DNA of 51,733 nt from Didymodactylos carnosus (taxonomy: Eukaryota > Rotifera > Eurotatoria > Philodinida > Philodinidae): positions 1 to 51,733 of the forward strand of contig CAJNOQ010000408.1 of the NCBI GenBank assembly GCA_905250885.1, written 5' to 3'. The position numbers and the translations under genes were made by a program. Under the pieces are notes generated by a model, which was not told the DNA's origin, searched no databases, and saw nothing but the letters and a program-made list of their open reading frames with translations. Of this stretch, positions 37,789 to 50,030 are shown one piece after another. Positions within the stretch are counted from its first letter, which is position 1. Every line of letters begins with the position of its first letter.

Positions 37789-40700
37789 ATGTCCGTGACT
37801 GACCCCATTCACTACTCCCAAATTCGTCGTGATGACAATGTGATTGATGATTACCATAGTACACAAATTCATGATCCTTATCGTTGGCTAGAAGATCCAG
37901 GTTCGGTGGAAACAGAAGAATTTGTTCGAGCACAAAATGTAATAAGCCAAAAATATTTAAAATCTATTCCGTATCGTGAAAAATTTTGTGAACACTTAAA
38001 ACAAGTATTTAATATACCAAAATTTTCATGTCCAAGTAAATACGCGGGTAAATATTATTATCATATGAATACAGGATTACAAAATCAAGATATATTCTAT
38101 GAATTGGACAGTTTGGACAAAAGTACAGATGAAGCTCAAATTATTCTTGATCCAAATACATTTTCAGAAGATGGTACAGTAGCAATACAATCGATGAGTT
38201 TCTCAGATGATGGAAAAACAATTTGTTATGCGTAAGTGAAAAATGATTGTATAATAAAAAGCAGGAAACCGACATTTGACATGTTTTGTTTTAGTGTTTC
38301 TGATGCTGGTTCAGATTGGTCAACAGTATATTTTCTGGATGTTGCAAGTCGAAAAAAACATGCTGATGTACTTGAACGAACAAAATTTTCATCATTAGCA
38401 TGGACTATGGATAATAAAGGTATTTTTTATAGAACATATCAAGATGCACGGCAAAATTCTGAACAAGAAGAGAAAAACGAGATAATAAATGTAAGTTGCG
38501 TACATTTCATAATATAGAAAGAGGAGGTAGTACTCTCATACCTTTGATCTATCATACATTTTTCTTGAAAAAAATCGCTTTACGCGGTTTTTTATCAGTT
38601 CAAAGTACCATGTTTCCCAAGATCACAGAAAAATTGTTTGTTTAGTTTGAAAAAGAAACGAAGATGAAACTGAAAAAAGGTAGATACTTCCGATCTGAAT
38701 TGATAGTGTGTTCGAAGCTGTATTAAGACAAATAGGTTTTAGACGATTCGGGTGGATGAAACTTCAGCATGAGGAAAGTTAAGCAGGAAATTTTCAGCAC
38801 GGAAATTTGAGCACTAGGAAAGATCAGCACTAAGAGAGGTCAGCGTAAGTACTGATTTGCCATAATTTTGTAATTCATTCATAATTCATAATTGACCTGA
38901 ATATCTAATTATCAGAATGTATTCTTTTTCTCAACTTCGAAAACTGTTAATTGAGTGTACCATATGACTTAGCTTACTAAAGCACGAGCTTTCATCTATA
39001 TCATATGTCTGATCGAGAATTTTTACCAATAACTCGGGTTGTTGAAAGATGCGTCATATAAACATAAACACATTTGATCTCCATATTGATTGTCAGTTCG
39101 AACTTTTGTTTCAAAATTATGACACACCAGTACTTACCAGAGCTTCGTATTAGAAATGTACACGAGTACCATTTTCGTACCCGTATTCTACCCCAAATTT
39201 TTTTCCCGTCTGTACCCGACTCATGCCTAAAAATTTTCTCCTTTTCGTTTTCCAGCTAAAAATTTTTATTTTTCGGTTGGAAATGTCAAGTTATCATTAT
39301 GTTCTCACGTTACTCTTTTATAAAACCTGATATATTTTAGCTAAAATCTTGAATTTTTTTACTAAAATTTTGTGGTTTTCCACTAAAACCTTCTGGTTTT
39401 CGGGTAAATTAAAACAAAACGGAACCCGTATCCGACAACTTCGTACCTATACCCAACCTTCGGGTCGGGTAAAAATGATCTAGTGATCAGATGTTCTGTG
39501 AAAAAATATATCTTCGTATCGAAAAATGATCGATAATCATAGGTAGTCAGGAGTAGCTATTAATAACAAGTATTCTACTACATAGCATTATCGAAATGAC
39601 ATGTGTAAAAAAAGTTCATCATGCGTACGGCAGAGCATCACATACATAAAAGTTGCAAAAGTCACAAGAATAGGTTAGAATAAAGTGCGTTTTTCTCCAT
39701 ATTAATAAAAGCAAATGTGAATTTTAAAATAGTGCTTTAGAATTGTAGAATCAACTTTTTTAGCTCTGTAGAATGATGTATTCTTTATTTACTCAAATTG
39801 CTATAAAGATCAGGACACAGAAATGTTGAAAATTTATTTTAACAACACTAACGATTTTCGAAAGTAAAAGCTTTCCTCTCTACAACTGAACTTTAGTAGC
39901 ATTTAAATTTTTAAACAATATAGACCTAGGACTATCGCTAGTAAAAAAAAGCTGAAACGGTTATAGTTTTAGTTTTAGAGAAATCCTTGCTGAGGATCCA
40001 ACACGTTTAGGATAGTATTTCAAAGATTGTATGACCTTTTAAGAACTAAACTTTAAAATAAAAAGTCAGATTCATGATCTACGCATTGAGAAACATATTT
40101 GATCAATGCTTGTTGAGTCAACAATTTCCAGTCTGAGGCCTCTTCGATTATTTTTCAAAGATGTTTTACACCAATATGACATGCGTTACAGTAAACATAA
40201 ACATTTCCAGAACTAACTTATTTGAAGAAGAAAATCTACGAAATAAAATTGATGATTGTGTGTTGACACGAAACAATGTCATGGACACTATGTGAAAAAA
40301 TCTTAGCTGAAAAGACAAAGTTATCAAACTCTTTTTAAAAATGAACTACTACTTTTGACCCATACTAGAATATTTGGATTTCTCAACATATGTTATTATC
40401 TTTTTAGGGTGTTACATCCAGAAAAATTGAAATTGAACGCACCGATGTTCAAGAAATTTATTATCATCGTTTAGGTACTCCACGTGGTGAAGATATTTGT
40501 GTTGTACGTTGTGAAAAAGATTTAAGCGATTATTTTTTCAGTATTGAAACATCGAATGATGGTCTTTATTTAATAGCATCTATTCGACTTGGTACATTGC
40601 ATGAAAATCGTTTATGGTATTATCGATTAGGTGAAATAGAAAAAATTGAATGGATTAAACTAATTGATGATTTAAAATATACGTATGAATTTATAACATC

Positions 40701-42173
40701 ACGAGAAAATAAATTTTATTTAAAAACAAATATGAATGCAAAAAATTATCGTCTTATTGTTATTGATATTGAAAAACCAACGGAAATTATTGAATTAATA
40801 CCAGAACATAGTGAAGATTTATTAGAAGATGTAAAGTGTGTGAATCAAAATTATTTTCTTTGTGAATATTTATCACATGTTAAAAGTGTACTGTATCTCT
40901 ATGATTTAAAAACTGGACAACAATTAAAAAAATTTAATTTATCAATTGGAAATATTCAAACATGGTAAAAAAGGTGTTACTATACTACTTTTAAACTTTA
41001 TACTTATCTTTCTTTAGGGGTGATGAACGTGAAAATGAAATATTTATTCGTATAGAATCATTTTTATCTCCCTCAGCAATTTATGTCTGTGATTTAAACA
41101 AATCATTTAGTGATGATAATTTAAAATTATTTAAACGTGTTGAATTTAATGGTATAGATTTAGACACAATGACAACTGAACAAGTCTTTGTTAAATCAAA
41201 ACAAGATGAAAATGTTAAAATTCCAATGTTTTTGGTACATAAAAAATCGATGATTAAAAATGGTGAAAATCCTGTTTGTCTTTATGTCTACGGTGGTTTT
41301 TCAATTTCAATTAAACCATTTTTCTCAATAGCAACAACATTATGGATACATCATTTTAATGGAGTATTTGCTGTTGTAAATGCAAGAGGTAAAATAATTT
41401 ATCTTGATTATAAAAATTATTCATCTTATTTTTTTTCGTTTTTAAAGGTGGTGGTGAATATGGTGAAGAGTGGCATAAATCAGGTTATCGTGAAAAAAAA
41501 TGGAATACATTTTATGATGTTTGTTCCTGTAGTGAATATTTAATTGAACAAAACTATACATCGGCATCAAAATTAGCTATTAATGGTGGAAGTAATGGGG
41601 GTTTGACGGTTAGTGTATGTGCTAATTTACGTCCTGATTTATTTGGAACAGTTGTCATTCAAGTGGGTGTATTGGATTTGTACAGATACCATAAGTGGAC
41701 AATAGGTTTGTTTTGATATTTTAAATTAATTATTTAATTATTTATGTGTTTGATCGTTCTTTTATGTTTAGGACACTATTGGATCGGTGAATATGGAAGC
41801 TCAGATGTGAAAGAAGATTTTGATGGATGGATTAAAAATATATCACCATTACATAATATACCTAAGAACAGGTAACTACAGCAAAATTATATTCAGTCTA
41901 AATTTAAACAATTCTAATTTCAGTTCAATATATCCATCAATAATGGTAACAACAGCTGATCATGATGATCGAGTAGTCCCTGGTCATTCATTTAAATATA
42001 TTGCACAGTTACAACATCAATTGAAAGACTTAAAAAATAATCGCCCATTGATTATTCGAATTGATATACGTGCGGGACATGGTTCGGGAAAACCAACAGT
42101 GAAAAGAATCGAAGAGTTATCCGATATTTATTGTTTTATTGCTCATACTCTGAATGCTACTTTTATTGATTAA
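37789..42173 (+). CDS. PREP: Prolyl oligopeptidase (prolyl endopeptidase, S9A)
   Basis: Seven exons: 37789-38231, 38295-38490, 40408-40964, 41018-41388, 41448-41705, 41772-41871 and 41924-42173, giving 724 aa (human PREP is 710). The enzyme is a cytosolic serine peptidase that cleaves peptides shorter than about 30 residues after proline. The N-terminus carries HDPYRWLED, the family signature. Residues about 75-440 should form the seven-bladed propeller that gates access ([31 protein letters not shown]). The alpha/beta-hydrolase domain follows: [33 protein letters not shown], the nucleophile motif [11 protein letters not shown] (serine about residue 571), then [17 protein letters not shown] (catalytic Asp) and [10 protein letters not shown] (catalytic His). 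The triad motifs are all present, so it is probably active. There is no signal peptide, as expected of the cytosolic enzyme. Intron 2 is 1.9 kb and filled with repeat material; the other introns are 50-70 nt. Confidence 0.95.
38618..38720 (+). repeat. Dispersed repeat, copy 1 (PREP intron 2)
   Basis: About 105 bp nearly identical to 42387-42496 and in the same orientation. Shared blocks include TTTGAAAAAGAAACGAAGA, CTGAAAAAAGGTAGATACTT and TTGATAGTGTGTTCGAAGCTG. Similarity stops abruptly at the 3' end. It is non-coding. Confidence 0.75.
39157..39482. repeat. Possible decayed DNA-transposon fragment
   Basis: The ends carry TACCATTTTCGTACCCG on the left and TTCGGGTCGGGTAAAAA on the right, which are partly complementary and locally GC-richer than the surrounding intron. 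Short TACCCG-rich termini occur in some non-autonomous hAT elements. No target duplication is seen and the assignment is weak. Confidence 0.3.
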
Positions 42174-43143
42174 AAAAGAGAAAACGACGTGACAATTCTA
42201 CTTTTTTTTTTTATCTGTTATGATTTATTTTGCAATTTTTTTTACAATCTTTTAATGTTATTCATACTCATTTGATAAACTTCTAAATAACAAACAGTAG
42301 GTAATTTGATATACTCTATGAAATGGCAATATCAGAAAGATTTCATTCTTAAATTTTTTGTGCATTTTTTTAAGAGATCGGCTTCTCAAGATTACAGAAA
42401 AAAAAACAATTATTTGTTTAGTTTGAAAAAGAAACGAAGACCAAACTGAAAAAAGGTAGATACTTTCGATCTAAATTGATAGTGTGTTCGAAGCTGATTC
42501 TTCGTTGATTTTCATTTTCATTTCTTTTCTCTTGTTATATCAATTTTCATTTGCCTAAACAAAATTTAAGTTCACGTTTATTTTATTTCACAATATAATA
42601 AAAGCTAGATCAAAAGCAAAACCAGTTTAGACACCAAAGAGTTTAAAGTATTTGAATTATAACTGTTCATAAGTTTAACTAGTTCTAACTAATTTTAACT
42701 TTTTGACGAAAAATTAACAGAATTATAACTAGTTGGAGTTAAGAGCTAGCTATAGCTAAATGACTTATCCCATAGTGCAATTTGTTTCCTTCTTTCCTTG
42801 CTCCTAACAAGTTTTAACAAGATCTACGTATAACATTTCCTCTTAGTTATGCATAACTTTTAAACCCTTTGGTGGTTTTAAATCAATCATATAAATCAAA
42901 AGTCAAAATAGTTCGTTTGTTTTTAACAACAAGAGCATAAAATACACATCTGTACAATATAGTACAAGAAAGTTAGATACATATGGCGAGAAAAGTAGGT
43001 TCGTGGACAGAGCGTGAGAAAAAAAATTAATTTCACCTAAAAAGAAAAGTTTAAAAAAAAAACATAAAATTTTATGTTGAAGTTCTTTATAACAATGTTC
43101 GATAGAAATTCAGATTTGAATCAATACTACAATTCGCTGATTT
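42174..43143. other. Convergent intergenic region between PREP and Argonaute
   Basis: The two genes end toward each other here, so both 3' UTRs should lie in this 970 bp. Apart from the repeat copy at 42387-42496 it shows only short AACTAGTT-type words around 42655-42765. Confidence 0.45.
42387..42496 (+). repeat. Dispersed repeat, copy 2 (downstream of PREP)
   Basis: Second copy of the roughly 105-bp sequence found at 38618-38720. It differs by a short A-rich insertion near its 5' end and a few substitutions. The two copies bracket PREP exons 3-7. Confidence 0.75.
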
Positions 43144-46100
43144 TCAAGCGAACCACATTGTATCTTTAACCGATGGATCTATCATTATTAAATTTGTTGC
43201 CACGTCGTCTAACGAAACATCATCATTACTGAAAAAGAAGAAGAAAAGTTACTAGAACACTCAAACACCCAAAACACTCACTCATCATCCCATTGATTAA
43301 AATCGGTCCGATCTTGCTCTTCTGGTTTAATATCATTTCCTCTTAAATAACGGGCATCGTAGGCAATATTGTGTGCATATCTGGCAGCTGCAGGCATTTT
43401 AACCGCTTTTGTACATCGAACGTCTGTGTGACACAGAAAATAGGTCAATTGTTGTATTTCGTCTGATGTAAATCCGATTTCATTATATAATACATGATAG
43501 AGGATGCAATTGTTTGTTCCTTGAATTGCAGCATGAGAATTTAAATAGAAATCAAACTGAGACGGATGTACAATTTCAGTATCGATAACGGTGCCTAAAA
43601 TAAAAAAAAAAGTCATGATTGTTAGACATTTTTGTGAATATCAAAACACACCTGGTTCTGTATTGAATGTTTGAGGGTTCTTTCGCGCATCATAACAGAA
43701 AAATCTTGTATTGTGACGTTTTTTTATAATAACAAATGTAATTTTGGGTAATTGATGTTCGCCACATATGTCTGAAATGAAAAATAGCCTTTACGTATAA
43801 TAAACAGCTTTCGTTCGATACTATCAGAGCATAAGCTCTACAGTATTTTATAAAACTGAGTGTTTTATTCTAAAAATGTTGTATATACGGATGGTCTCGG
43901 GACCAAAATTAGAAATAGCTTGTGATTCGTCATGTCTATCTTTCATCTGGCTTAAGTAACTCTTCTCTCAAACGTGTATCTTCTAATGCCTCTCTAAATC
44001 TCGAACGATTTGTAGACAAAAGAGTTTACTATTTTAAGAAACTCTTTGATATTGAAGTAGTTGCAGAACCATATCTGTCTAGATTAAATAAGTCTCTCAA
44101 ATCTTTACTTACGGAGGGAATCTTCGCATACGATCTAAAGCTTTTCTAATTAAACCTAGTTTTTCTAGGATAATCCTTGATCCCGATCACGCATCTAATG
44201 TCCTTATTGACTTTCTAAATAGAACTTTATAAGCCTGGTCTCTAGAGATTCTTCATGAATGGAGAATCAAGACCTAATCAAGATCTAATCTGTCCAGTTT
44301 ATAAAGATCATCGAGTTATCTGAGAAAATTTTTCGAACTACAAAGCAAGTTTTAGTTCAGTTATAGAAATATTAATCTCAAGTACAGCGAAATATTTGGC
44401 TTTTTCAGGTATTTTGATAGTAAACTGTTTATAACTGAATTAAAACTTATTCTGTAGTTGTAAAAATTTTCTCACAGAGGTAACCAGATGATCTCTATAA
44501 ACTGGTCAGATTAGAATCTTGTGATTCGCCATTCATGAAGGATCTCTATAGACCAGGCTTCTAAGATCTATTTAGAAACTCAATAAGGACATCAGATGCG
44601 TGATCGGCATTAAGAATTACCCTAGGAAAACTAGCTTTAATTAAAAACGCTTTAGATGATCTGCGAAGATTTTCCCCAGATGTTATGAAATCGATAAACT
44701 AAGACAAGTTTGATCTAAAATCCCTACTGTCTATTCTAATCAAACGCTCAGGTGTCGAATGGTATTTTTAACATTTTTCTGTTAAAGAGTTCCAGTACTG
44801 AGTTGAATAAGTGACTATGACGGCCTACCTTTGCATGCCTTTTTCAACGCTTGAACTTCATTATCCAATACTTTTTGGAAATGACCGTCATCAACCCTAT
44901 AAAATAAAGAAGTATTAAAAGAAAATCTATGCATTGACTCTCTGCGTCTTCTTACCCGTCCCGATACACAACAATTTTCGTTGGTAGTCGACCATTTGTT
45001 TGTGCGAATACTTTGAGCAAATCTGAACACATTAATTCAAAATCTTTGATTATTTCTACCGAATATTTTTTATCATTTTTTGGACGTTGCTCAGTTGATC
45101 GGCCAATGTATTGTGTCGATGCCGGATATCGACTAGCCACAACAGCTGCTATTGATGGATTTCCTCTTGTTATTATTTTATGAGTGACATCGGCACCAAT
45201 AAACATAAAACAATCATCTTCAGCATTGTTATTGACGTCAGAATTCAATAGCACACTTTTGTAATTTACTAAAGAGACAAAAAAAAATGATTTTGAAAAA
45301 TCTAATGTCTATTTTGATACTAGAAATATGGACTATCAGGGTAAACTACTAGTTCTTCAGAAAATCGTGTGTTTTTTTACTAATATCATCTGTAAATTCT
45401 TACAATTTACCTAGACTGTTAATACCACCCAATTTCGCATTAAATTTACAGACAAAATTGTATAAATACATGTCTAATTTTGTTATATTTTTTCGAATTG
45501 CAGCAAAATCAGCACATTGTGTCACCACTCCAACTAGTTGTACACTTGCACGTTTGATAAACTGATAAACTTTTTCATCAATATTGTACAAGAGAAACAG
45601 ACTAACTTCATACGATTGTTCTTTTAAATATTTCAAACACTCATGTAAATCTGTACGACTTGGATTCACAATTTCATTGCAGTAGGGAGCGGAAAAAAAT
45701 TTTAGACCACAATGACCAAGAATCTAAAACAAACACCAAAAATCATTCTGTTTTCACCACAAGCGAATTTGAAACGTTCTCAAAACTCAAATTTAACCTA
45801 GATCCTTTTAAGTTTTAGCTAATGATAGAACAGCATTGATGTCGTACTCACAATTGGGAATTGTCTAACGAATTCAAGTAAAACGTTTTGTTCATCATTT
45901 CTTAGTACTTGTCCAGTCACTAGTATTATTGCCCATTTTTTTATTTGTTTTGTTTCATGCAATTGTTTTCCTTTTATTGGCCATTTTCCAATTTGTACCG
46001 TTACGTTTTGATCCCGATATTCAATTTCTGGTGGTTCTAGTACACGTGCACGAACTTTTAACATTTCACCAGATTCTACAGTCATACCAATTTCTCGCAA

Positions 46101-48342
46101 GTACGAATCTAAATTAAGAACCTATTAAAAATAGCAGGGCATTGAAATTGGACTACTATATTCACCAGAATTGAATTGTCTTTTTCTCACAATTTCCATA
46201 ATATCATTGTATCGTTGTTCAGGTTTTACAACAGATTTTTTTGTTTTTTCTCCAATTTGTTCACCTAAAATTACCGAATATTGATCTTAGTAAAGAAAAA
46301 GTTTGACACACTGATATTCACCTGTTAAATGTTTTTGATCAACTAACTGCCACTCTTGAATAAAACAAAGTTCCATGGGAATGTGTGATGAATTTTTATT
46401 GCCGGGATTGTAGGCTTCGACAGTTGGCAAACGTGGATATTGCAGTTTTTTATTCCATTTCTTCAGTATGTAAGCGGTCACTGATATCTGAGGTTCTTCT
46501 TCATCACCTAAAAGATGCAAGAACAACTTGAACTAGCGACATAAGGTTATTGAAGTACATTTGTATGCAGAATATCATCTTAGAACATTCTTTTTAACAA
46601 AATTCAAATCGTTACCTGTTTGTACAAATGTATGCACATTAGCTGATGCACCAAAACCGTGTATTCGATACTTCATTCGTGAATTTGTATGACGTGTTTC
46701 AATTGATACTGGTTTTAAATGAGTTCTGAGCAAATATTCTTGTTCTTTTTCCGATAATCCAGTTTGTATAATATCTCGTTGTAAACAATGTGAAATAAAA
46801 TCGACTAAATTCATATGTTGATAAAATGCCGAGAATTTAGTATCAATATTCAATGTTGGACCAGCTTTGGTTAAAAACATTGCTTGATAAAATCCACGAG
46901 CCAAACCGATTCCACTACCTTGAAACCAAAAATATGATTAATCAGAAAATGTCAATAGTTGTTTTACTCGAAGTTAGTCGCAGTTTATGCTAAAATTTAC
47001 TCTCTCGCTCTCCATATGGCAAATCAGACTTACCAATATCAATTATTTGCTGCTCTTTATCATAATAGAATTGTTGTCGAATACAAATCATCTTTTGTCG
47101 AATAGTTTGTTTTAATAATGTTTCAATATTTCTAATAGAATCTTGTGGACGCATTAAACATGATTTATCTTTTTTCGAAAATAAATTCATATCTTTTATG
47201 TTATATTCACGTGTCTGTTGTCTAATAGTAAAACGAAATGATTGCTGTTGAACTTTAACGAAATAAATTTTTTTTAAATCGTTTAACGGTAATAATGAAT
47301 ATAAATTTTTGCCATCATCAAACCAGACAAATGGGAAACTAGTTTCATGACGTATTATTTGTTGAACAATATTAAATCGATCGTATTTATTACGTGATGC
47401 ATTTAACCATTTCCCATTTTGTTGAACATCTTTAAAAAATAAAAATGTATCACAATATAAAGTAGAATAATAAAACTCTTTACTTACCCAAATCACAATC
47501 ATATTGATAAATTAATAATTCTTCTGGTAAATGACATGCATAATGATTAGTATATAGTTCAGTTTTTCGTCCTCTTGTACCACCGTTGTCTGGTCTTTCG
47601 GCTATTTTTAATATTTCTGTTTGTGGAACCAATGAACGAATTGATGGTCGTGGTCCGGATCTTGCACGTTTTGGTTTTGGCGACGTTCTTGATAATGTAG
47701 ATGTTTTGGCTGCTATTCCATTTTGTTGTTCAAGTGGTGGTGGTAATTGAACAAGATTCACCGATTGTGATCGACGAAGTACGGAGACAGTTTTTACTTG
47801 AGAAAGATCTTGTACTGCTATGTGACTACTAGTTAGTGGAGGTTTCGATTGTGTAGGACCATTTGTTTGTGGAGTAGCTTCAGATGATGATTCATTTTCC
47901 ATTGATTTTATTTCAGTACATCCAATTGAAATTGGTAATGAGCCAGGTTCAGGAGGACCGTTTGCTGCCGGACGGCCTTGAAACAAAATTAGAATGGTAT
48001 TATGTTCCGAAAGGAAATTATAACTGGCTCCCATATAGGTACATTTTCTATACACTAGAGCTTCTCCTCTAGGAACTTTATAGAATAATGCTGATCACAG
48101 ACTTGTAATGATTTTCCACTAATACGTGGGATACAATGGCGCTGTTTACTGCCCAGCTCCAAATAATCTTAAATGCAACCTTTTTTCTCAGAAACAAAAG
48201 TCTAGTTTCTTTATACTTCTGTTTTATTCGATCAAGCAACTCTTAATCGAATAAAACAGATCAAAGAAATATAATTAAATGTTGGCTTACTCCTTCCACG
48301 TCCTTTAGGAGCAATTGTAATGGTTTGTACTGTTGATGCCAT
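43144..48342 (-). CDS. AGO: Argonaute protein, AGO clade, slicer motifs intact
   Basis: Thirteen exons in coding order: 48342-48291, 47976-47488, 47429-47034, 46918-46616, 46507-46322, 46264-46166, 46108-45852, 45723-45411, 45268-44956, 44896-44829, 43771-43652, 43594-43282 and 43228-43144, giving 997 aa. Argonautes bind small RNAs and silence complementary transcripts. Residues 1-150 are a low-complexity, basic extension. The N domain starts near [20 protein letters not shown] follows; L2 has [15 protein letters not shown]. The MID domain keeps the 5'-phosphate pocket pattern ([21 protein letters not shown]). PIWI has GADVTH (Asp), SVEIIKDF (the position of the Glu finger), YRDGVDDGHF (Asp) and [13 protein letters not shown] (His), so the DEDH slicer tetrad looks complete. 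The last exon, reached from donor GTGAGT overlapping an apparent stop, encodes [19 protein letters not shown], matching the usual AGO tail ending in YFA. The intron between exons 10 and 11 contains a large palindrome. The exact paralogue is unknown. Confidence 0.94.
44113..44677. mobile_element. Long palindrome (foldback) in Argonaute intron 10
   Basis: The left arm 44113-44365 pairs with the right arm 44428-44677 in reverse complement around a loop of about 60 nt. Matched blocks include GATCACGCATCTAATGTCCTTATT/AATAAGGACAT, AAGCCTGGTCT/AGACCAGGCTT and GAGAAAATTTTT/AAAAATTTTCTC. Arms are about 85% similar by eye. It lies wholly inside the 1,057-nt intron 43772-44828 of the Argonaute gene, so it is transcribed with it. 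A 75-codon plus-strand frame at 43922-44149 just outside the left arm has no recognised similarity. Confidence 0.75.
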
Positions 48343-49226
48343 ATAATAAATAAATTTAAATGATCCTGAAAAAAGTTCTGAGAAATAAGCGTTTGCTATA
48401 CCGATATAACATAAAAATACTGTTTTAAATGTGATAAAAGGAAAAGATGTTTGTACATTTTACATGCTGTAGATCTATAGTTAAGTTAGAAGTGAGCATG
48501 AAGCAGTCCATTTTTGCCTTCTCTTTTTCTTTATCTCTCTCATCATAGTATGTGCGCGCATACACAAAAAACAAAGAAAAAGAACATTCCACTAGTGTAT
48601 TGTACTAGCTAGACTACAGTAAAAAAGAAGAAGTATTTAAAATACTTCGTCACGTGATGAAAACAAATAAATGAAGAGTAGAGTTATTCGGGGTATTTTA
48701 TAACTAACTAATAAATTTTAAATCCTTTATGATACTAATCTAGTTAATCATTTGATTATCATAAGTTCTTATTGTGCAAAACAATGAGCTAAATTAAGCT
48801 TCTTGATGATGAATGGTCAAACAAATTCTTTCCATGTAAAAATTAGTAACATCGTTGAATTATCGACTCTATAACATCACGCGGTCATCAAGCGTATGAA
48901 ATATTAATTAGTTTTCTCTAGAACAGCGCCTTTTTTTAAGAAATCCATGTTCCCTGTGGAACATGGACTAAATGTTGTAAAACACTTGCGTTCAACTCAT
49001 GATACAAAATGAAGTTAGCTATCGCGTCCGACATTTCCAGAAATCAATGAGAGAGATATATCATACTTGTAAATAGTCCGGTCTGGCCGTAACTGACCGG
49101 TTGAACTTTACGAGAGCAAGTTTAGTACTTTTATCAAAACAGTAAAACAGTTTGGTTTCCAAATATCAGCTGTATTTTTTCTGTTCTTCTCAACTCCTTT
49201 TTTCTCTGATTAGGTTGTTTTTCCCC
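48343..49226. other. Upstream region of Argonaute
   Basis: Should include the promoter and 5' UTR. A perfect short hairpin CCATGTTCC/GGAACATGG lies at about 48945-48968. No gene is seen. Confidence 0.4.
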
Positions 49227-49356
49227 TTAACACCTTCACTGCCGGGCGTTTCAAATAAGGCCTTTATCCTCAGCGCCAGGCATTTTTTTGCATATGTACC
49301 CGTCTCGCTTTCAATATGGATACGTCGAACGACGTATTTGGCGGTGGAAGTGTTGA
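49227..49356. mobile_element. Short piggyBac-like MITE
   Basis: The left end reads TTAA-CACCTTCACTGCCGG; the right end, read inward, is TCAA-CACTTCCACCGCC. The terminal repeats match well, and the flanking TTAA (right copy mutated to TCAA) is the target site of piggyBac transposases. The 130-bp element is non-coding and GC-richer than its surroundings. Confidence 0.5.
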
Positions 49357-49697
49357 AGAGCACAATCAAAACAGTGTCACATGATCTTATTTGTTATTAC
49401 ACCTCTTCTTATCCATTTTAACTCAAATTCTTTTTCTGAAGTCTATACACATGTCTCACAAACACTTCTAGAAAACAAGATTCTAGATTTTAGAATAGAC
49501 TTTATTTTTTATTTTTGTGTCAGAAAACATTAGGAGGAATGGATCTTTGTTTCAAGGCGCAGAAATGCGACTGTTATACTTTTGGTGAGCTTACGGATTT
49601 TAACGGCGGCGACATGACCCTTCTTGAAAAAATCCTAAAAAAAGTCCTGCAAATTGAGAAAAACGAATTTTTAAAACCACTGATTTTCACCGGTTAA

Positions 49698-50030
49698 TGT
49701 TATGATCTGCCATTCCTGGCAGCTCATAAGACTATGTTCTCTTCTTCTTTTCCTTTCTTTCTGTTCATTTCGTTCGTGACTCATTGTGTTCTTGTACTAT
49801 CCTTACGTAATCCTGTTCTTGCGCAACACTTGTGTCATCCTTTCTTTTCTGTTTTGCAGTTGTTTTCCAAATTCTTTCTGTTCTTGCGCAATACTTGTGT
49901 CATCCTCTGATTTTCCCAACTCTTTCTGTTCCTGCGCAACCCTTGCACAACTGTTGCTTCTTTCTTGTGCTATATATAGCCGTTCACTTTATACAAATAA
50001 ATATGAGAAGTGAGTGAGTAGAACCTCACA
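49698..50030 (+). mobile_element. Possible solo LTR
   Basis: Starts TGTTATG and ends CTCACA, giving the TG...CA boundaries of an LTR, flanked by GTTAA on the left and GTTGA on the right (4 of 5 identical). Inside are a clear TATA box (TATATATA at 49971-49978) and a polyadenylation signal (AATAAA at 49996-50001), in the order expected of U3-R. The U3-like part has three imperfect copies of a CTGTTCTTGCGCAA-CACTTGTGTCATCC unit (from 49813, 49879 and 49926). No adjacent retroelement coding sequence is visible. Boundaries are inferred from short motifs only. Confidence 0.4.

Larger units (their letters stand above)
38491..40407 (+). other. Long intron 2 of the PREP gene
   Basis: A 1,917-nt intron beginning GTAAGT and ending TTTAG. 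It contains the left copy of a dispersed repeat (38618-38720), a short stretch of AGGAAA/TCAGCAC-like near-repeats (about 38770-38850) and the possible element at 39157-39482. The rest shows nothing recognisable. Confidence 0.6.

Noticed and set aside
43922..44149. 75-aa plus-strand frame in the Argonaute intron
   Set aside because: Antisense to the host gene and abutting the palindrome; no similarity I recognise, so kept only as a note under the palindrome.
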